The position numbers and the translations under genes were made by a program. From JBEIFW01 sp046081125 (GTDB lineage Bacteria > Actinomycetota > Acidimicrobiia > Acidimicrobiales > Ilumatobacteraceae), in NCBI GenBank assembly GCA_046081125.1, contig JBJTVH010000097.1, positions 32,367 through 96,366 of the forward strand: a stretch of DNA of 64,000 bases. The letters run 5' to 3'. The notes under the pieces are model-generated. The model did no database searches and was not told the origin of the DNA. It saw nothing but the letters and a program-made list of their open reading frames with translations. Within the stretch, counting starts at the first letter, position 1; every line of letters begins with the position of its first letter. Shown here piece by piece: positions 60,268 through 64,000 of the stretch.

Positions 60268-61107
60268 ATGCGTGAACTGTTGTTGGGCGACCACCGGTTC
60301 GACATCACCCACCGGGCGGTGGTGATGGGGATCTTGAACCGCACGCCGGACTCGTTCTACGACCGGGGCAGCTACTGGGATTTCGACTCGTTCGTCCGAA
60401 AGGCCGAGCAGCTCGTCGCCGACGGCGCCGACTTCCTCGACGTCGGCGGCGTGAAGGCGGGCCCGGGCACCGAGGTCACCGAGGCCGAGGAGCTCGACCG
60501 GGTCGTACCCGCCGTCGCCGCCCTGCGGGCCCGGTTCGATCTGCCGCTTTCGGTCGACACCTGGCGGGCGTCGGTGCTCGAGGAGTCCTGCAAGGCGGGT
60601 GCGTGCGTCGGCAACGACATTTCGGGCTTCGCCGATCCGGCGTATCTCGACGTCGCCGCCCGGCACGGTGCGTCGGTCGTGGCGACCCACATCCGTCTGG
60701 GGCCTCGCATCCCCGACCCCGAGCCGGTCTACCCGCGGGGGGTGGTCACCGAGGTGGTCGAGCTCCTGCGCGACCGGGCCGCCCGTGCCGTCGCCGCCGG
60801 AATCCCGCCGGCGCGGGTGATGGTCGATGCCGGGCTCGACCTGGGCAAGACAGAGCCGATGTCGCTCGAACTGCTCCAGGCCTCCGATGCGCTGGTCGAG
60901 CTCGGCTTCCCGGTGTTCCTGTCGGCGTCGAACAAACGGTTCCTGGGCGTCGTGCTCGGCCTCGAGGTCGACGAGCGCCGGTTGGCCACCGTCGTCGCCC
61001 ATGCGCTCGGCATCGCCAAGGGCTGCCGGGTGCTGCGCGCCCACGACGTTCGGGGTTCGCGTCGGGTCGCCGACGTGCTGGCGGCCGTGCTCGCCGCTCG
61101 GGCATGA
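60268..61107 (+). CDS. folP2: Dihydropteroate synthase homologue of the FolP2 type
   Basis: A 279-residue TIM-barrel protein. It shares MGILNRTPDSFYDRG and DVGGVKAGPGTEV with mycobacterial FolP2 (Rv1207), while catalytic DHPS proteins read MGI.NVTPDSFSDGG and D.GGESTRPG. SVDTWRA, NDISG and DAGLDLGKTEP are also modified. FolP2 of mycobacteria lacks dihydropteroate synthase activity, so a folate role is doubtful here. ATG 60268 follows a leaderless -10 element. Its stop overlaps the start of holA (ATGA). Confidence 0.88.
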   Translation: MRELLLGDHRFDITHRAVVMGILNRTPDSFYDRGSYWDFDSFVRKAEQLVADGADFLDVGGVKAGPGTEVTEAEELDRVVPAVAALRARFDLPLSVDTWRASVLEESCKAGACVGNDISGFADPAYLDVAARHGASVVATHIRLGPRIPDPEPVYPRGVVTEVVELLRDRAARAVAAGIPPARVMVDAGLDLGKTEPMSLELLQASDALVELGFPVFLSASNKRFLGVVLGLEVDERRLATVVAHALGIAKGCRVLRAHDVRGSRRVADVLAAVLAARA

Positions 61108-62132
61108 GCACGGTCCATCTCGTCGCCGCCGGTGACGGTGCCGACGAGCGGCTGGTCGCCGACAAGGTGCGCGAGTTGGTGCACCAGTGCCTCGGCGACG
61201 GCGACCGGTCGCTGATGCTGGAGGAGTTCGACGGCCTGGAGTTCACGGTGGCCGCCGTCGTGGATGCGGCCCAGACCTTGCCGTTCCTCACCGACCACCG
61301 GGTGGTCGTGGCCCGGGGCATCGGTCGATTCGGTGCCGAGGAGCTGACCGAACTCGTCTCCTATCTGCGGGCCCCGTCGCCGACCACGGACCTGGTGCTC
61401 GTCGGCGGTGGCGGTCGGCTCCCCAAGGCGCTCACCGATGCGGTCAAGGCGGTGGGCACGGTGCACTCCGTCGGTCTGCCCCGCACGGCACGCGACCGCG
61501 AGGCGTTCGCCAAGCAGGCCATCGAGGCGGCGGAGGTGAAGCTGCAGAACGACGCCGTGGCCCTCGTCGTGCAGCACCTCGGTGAGGATCTGGCGGCCCT
61601 CGGTTCGCTGCTCGACACGCTCCGGTCGGTCTACGGCTCGTCTCGCAAGCTGACGGCGCCCGACGTGGCGCCCTACCTCGGCGAGGCCGGCGGTGTCCCG
61701 CCCTGGGACCTCACCGACGCGATCGACGCCGGCGACGTGCCCCGGGCGCTCGGAGCGCTCGACCGCATGCTCGGTACCCGGCACCCGCTCGTGGTGATCG
61801 CAACCCTGACCGGCCACTACCAGCGCATCCTGCGGCTCGACGGCGCCCGCGTGACCGACGACGCCTCGGCTGCACTTGTGCTGGGACTCAAGCCGAACCA
61901 GGGCTTCCAGGCCCGAAAGGCCCTCGATGGAGCCCGCCGACTCGGTCACGACGGTGTGGTTCGAGCCGTCACCCTGCTCGCCGAGGCCGACAGTGGCCTG
62001 CGAGGCGGCTCGGGCTGGCCGGAACGGGCGGTGCTCGAGGTGCTCGTCGCCCGGCTCGCCCGGTTGGTGCGGCCCGCCGCAGCGGGTCGCCGACCCGCCA
62101 CTGCGAGCCGGGGTGGCGTCAGGCCGCGTTGA
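61104..62132 (+). CDS. holA: DNA polymerase III delta subunit
   Basis: A 342-residue clamp-loader subunit. The order of domains fits HolA: N-terminal AAA-like lid (LMLEEFDGLEFTVAAVVDAA, TLPFLTDHRVVVARG), middle domain with LVLVGGGGRLPKALTDAVK, then the helical collar (PWDLTDAIDAGDVPRALGALDRML, LKPNQGFQARKAL). It opens the sliding clamp during replication. ATG 61104 overlaps the folP2 stop, so both are cotranslated. Its last 14 bases overlap the convergent rpsT. Confidence 0.9.
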   Translation: MSTVHLVAAGDGADERLVADKVRELVHQCLGDGDRSLMLEEFDGLEFTVAAVVDAAQTLPFLTDHRVVVARGIGRFGAEELTELVSYLRAPSPTTDLVLVGGGGRLPKALTDAVKAVGTVHSVGLPRTARDREAFAKQAIEAAEVKLQNDAVALVVQHLGEDLAALGSLLDTLRSVYGSSRKLTAPDVAPYLGEAGGVPPWDLTDAIDAGDVPRALGALDRMLGTRHPLVVIATLTGHYQRILRLDGARVTDDASAALVLGLKPNQGFQARKALDGARRLGHDGVVRAVTLLAEADSGLRGGSGWPERAVLEVLVARLARLVRPAAAGRRPATASRGGVRPR

Positions 62133-62370
62133 GCTTCTTGGCGAGCCGGCTCTTGCGGCGGGCGGCCGCGTTCTTGTGGATGATGCCCTTCGACGCAGCC
62201 ATGTCGAGACGCTTCTGGGCGAGGCGGGCCAGGTCGGTCGCGTCCTCGGTGCCGGCGGCACGGGTGGCGACCTTGACGCGCGTCTTTAACTCGCTGCGCA
62301 CGGCCTTGTTCCGCTCGGCGCGCTTGGCGTTCGTGAGGATGCGCTTCTTCTGGCTCTTGATGTTCGCCAC
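62119..62370 (-). CDS. rpsT: 30S ribosomal protein S20
   Basis: An 83-residue basic helical protein that binds 16S rRNA. The start MANIKSQKKRILTNAKRAER and the block ASKGIIHKNAAARRKSRLAKKL are canonical. It is placed next to holA and lepA, a neighbourhood seen in many bacteria. Confidence 0.97.
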   Translation of the reverse strand: MANIKSQKKRILTNAKRAERNKAVRSELKTRVKVATRAAGTEDATDLARLAQKRLDMAASKGIIHKNAAARRKSRLAKKLNAA

Positions 62371-62423
62371 GGTCCCGTCCAGCTGATCGTGCGGACGCCG
62401 AAGCGGCGCCCAGGGGCCCCGAA

Positions 62424-62453
62424 AACCTAGCAGGCCGTCCCCGGGCTGCCCAA
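62424..62453 (-). promoter_or_regulatory. Candidate promoter of rpsT
   Basis: On the minus strand, TTGGGC (62448-62453) and TAGGTT (62424-62429) are 18 bases apart, giving a leader of about 45-50 nt before ATG 62370. S20 mRNA leaders are often control points, but no fold is recognised here. Confidence 0.45.
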
Positions 62454-62464
62454 CCCCCCGCTGG

Positions 62465-62470
62465 TAGGCT
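62465..62470 (+). promoter_or_regulatory. Candidate -10 element of lepA
   Basis: TAGGCT lies 37 bases before ATG 62508, so a leader of about 30 nt is expected. No -35 is clear. Confidence 0.35.
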
Positions 62471-62507
62471 CGCCTCTCGGCCGGTCCTACCCGGTCGCCC
62501 CCCGCCC

Positions 62508-64000
62508 ATGGACCTCGCCCGCATCCGCAGCTTCTCGATCATCGCCCACATCGACCACGGGAAGTCCACCCTGTCGGATCGGATCCTGGAGCTGACCAAC
62601 GCCGTCGACCCCCGCGAGATGCGTTCGCAGTACCTCGATTCGATGGATCTCGAGCGCGAGCGCGGCATCACGATCAAGGCGCAGAACGTGCGGGTGCGCT
62701 GGCGCGACCACGTCCTGCACCTCATCGACACGCCCGGTCACGTGGACTTCGGCTACGAGGTGTCCCGGTCGCTCGCCGCCTGTGAGGGGGTCGTCCTCGT
62801 CGTCGACGCGGCCCAGGGGATCGAGGCCCAGACGCTCGCCAACTGCTACCTGGCCATGGAGCACGACCTCGAGATCGTGGCTGCGCTCAACAAGATCGAC
62901 CTGCCCGCAGCAAACCCGGACCTGTACGCCGAGGAGATCGAGCGGGTCCTGGGTATCCCCGCCGAGGACATCCTGCGGATCTCGGCCAAGACCGGTCAGG
63001 GGGTGCCCGACCTGCTCGACGCGGTCGTGGCGCGCATCCCGGCCCCCACCGGCGACCCCGATGCCGCGCTGCAGGCGCTGATCTTCGACTCCCAGTACGA
63101 CCAGTACCGAGGGGTCGTGTCCTCGATCCGGGTGATGAACGGTCGCCTGCGCACCGGCTCGAAGGTCCGCTTCATGCAGGCCAACGCCTTGCACAGCGTC
63201 GACGAGATCGGTGCCCGGCTGCCGGTCACCACCCCGCTCGACGAGCTCGGGCCGGGCGAGGTCGGCTACCTGATCGCCGGGATCAAGGACGTGGGGCAGG
63301 CCCGCTCGGGCGAGACGATCACCGACGCGGCCCGCCCGGCGTCGGAACCGCTGCCCGGCTACCAGGACCCGAAGCCGATGGTGTTCTGCGGGCTCTACCC
63401 GATCGACGGCGACGACTTCGAGAACCTGCGGGAATCGCTCGAGAAGCTGAAGTTGAACGACGCCGCGATCACGTACGCGCCCGAGACGTCGAGCGCGCTG
63501 GGCTTCGGCTTCCGATGCGGCTTCCTCGGGTTGCTGCACATGGAGATCGTGAAAGAGCGCCTCGAGCGCGAGTTCGGGTTGTCGCTCATCGCCACCGCTC
63601 CCTCGGTCGAATACCGGGTGCACCACACCAGCGGCGAGTCGAGCGTCGTCGACAACCCGGCCGACCTGCCACCGGCGCAGGAGATCGACCGCATCGAGGA
63701 GCCGTTCCTCAAGACCTCGATCATCACGCCCTCGACGTACACCGGCACGGTGATGGAGCTGTGCCAGCAGCGCCGGGGGGAGATGGGCAAGATCGAGTAC
63801 CTGTCGCCGGAGCGGGTGGAGCTGCACTACCTCATCCCGCTCGCCGAGGTGGTGGTCGACTTCTTCGACCAGTTGAAGAGTCGCTCGCAGGGGTACGCCA
63901 GCCTCGACTACGAACTGAGCGACTACCGGCGCAGCAACCTGGTGAAGGTCGATCTCCTGCTGAACGCCATTGCTGCGGATGCGTTCAGCACCATCGTGCA
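62508..64000 (+). CDS. lepA: Elongation factor 4 (LepA), 3' end cut by window
   Basis: The first 497 codons of a translational GTPase of about 600 residues. G motifs: AHIDHGKST (G1), RGITI (G2), DTPGHVDFGYE (G3), NKIDLP (G4), SAKTG (G5). The LepA-specific region follows with GYQDPKPMVFCGLYPIDGDD, FGFRCGFLGLLHMEI and YRVHHTSGE. EF4 helps 30S assembly or back-translocates stalled ribosomes. ATG 62508 is the family start. The gene leaves the window on the right. Confidence 0.97.
   Translation, partial: MDLARIRSFSIIAHIDHGKSTLSDRILELTNAVDPREMRSQYLDSMDLERERGITIKAQNVRVRWRDHVLHLIDTPGHVDFGYEVSRSLAACEGVVLVVDAAQGIEAQTLANCYLAMEHDLEIVAALNKIDLPAANPDLYAEEIERVLGIPAEDILRISAKTGQGVPDLLDAVVARIPAPTGDPDAALQALIFDSQYDQYRGVVSSIRVMNGRLRTGSKVRFMQANALHSVDEIGARLPVTTPLDELGPGEVGYLIAGIKDVGQARSGETITDAARPASEPLPGYQDPKPMVFCGLYPIDGDDFENLRESLEKLKLNDAAITYAPETSSALGFGFRCGFLGLLHMEIVKERLEREFGLSLIATAPSVEYRVHHTSGESSVVDNPADLPPAQEIDRIEEPFLKTSIITPSTYTGTVMELCQQRRGEMGKIEYLSPERVELHYLIPLAEVVVDFFDQLKSRSQGYASLDYELSDYRRSNLVKVDLLLNAIAADAFSTIV

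Overview
This window is about 70% G+C, carries roughly 60 densely packed genes on both strands, and looks like a chromosomal segment of a free-living actinobacterium, most likely class Acidimicrobiia (an inference from gene content and style, not a measured placement). Actinobacterial marks include a WhiB protein, DUF3499 and DUF3151 proteins, a FolP2-type DHPS homologue, a PAC2-family protein, a ComEC without nuclease domain, many GTG starts, and repeated TANNNT -10 elements lying 6-10 nt from start codons. I see no insertion sequence, prophage, CRISPR array or integrase. The longest stretch without a coding gene is 175 nt (54174-54348), so there is no large empty region.

Layout. 1-6181 (minus): three-gene set for methylated amines (MttB superfamily methyltransferase, dimethylglycine/sarcosine dehydrogenase, compact sarcosine-oxidase-alpha-like protein cut by the left edge). 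6225-7750: DUF2231 membrane protein, divergent cupredoxin-like lipoprotein, WhiB. 7785-13046: trpD, a DnaQ-GIY-YIG-UVR exonuclease, a coiled-coil NYN nuclease, SRPBCC, zinc-ribbon and DUF3499 proteins. 13096-17191 (minus): Baeyer-Villiger-type monooxygenase, tRNA-Val(CAC), membrane DnaJ protein, HTH-DUF2087 regulator, 2-hydroxyacid dehydrogenase. 17205-21150 (minus): potABDC-like polyamine importer, divergent from alanine dehydrogenase. 22497-28082 (plus): complete dipeptide/oligopeptide ABC importer with its own promoter. 28065-35318 (minus): ABC ATPase and benzoylformate-decarboxylase-like enzyme, a heterodimeric ABC exporter, and an endonuclease/exonuclease/phosphatase-fold membrane protein.

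35413-50651: mixed single genes: cytochrome P450, rlmN, M3 oligopeptidase, VIT-type metal transporter, CorA, a phosphotransferase with two small partners, DUF3151, YqhA, mobA, rhodanese, RNase D, orphan ParA, a small acidic protein, TypA/BipA and a cysteine-rich protein. 50696-54173 (plus): glcDEF glycolate oxidase. 54174-54348: no gene; a good -10 element and a 12-bp GCAA hairpin suggest a small RNA. 54349-58241: PAC2 protein, second phosphotransferase, thioredoxin-TPR protein, minimal HExxH protein, ComEA. 58274-64000: membrane protein, ComEC, FolP2-like protein, HolA, ribosomal protein S20 and the 5' part of lepA.

How it fits together: the left third is largely nitrogen and carbon scavenging (methylamines or betaine, polyamines, peptides, alanine), joined by glycolate oxidation on the right; the rest is core information processing and membrane transport. 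Transcription units are short. About 25 of them seem to start directly at the start codon (leaderless), while the MttB operon, the peptide importer, ald, whiB, potA and rpsT have leaders, several with clear Shine-Dalgarno sequences. Five convergent pairs overlap at their 3' ends.
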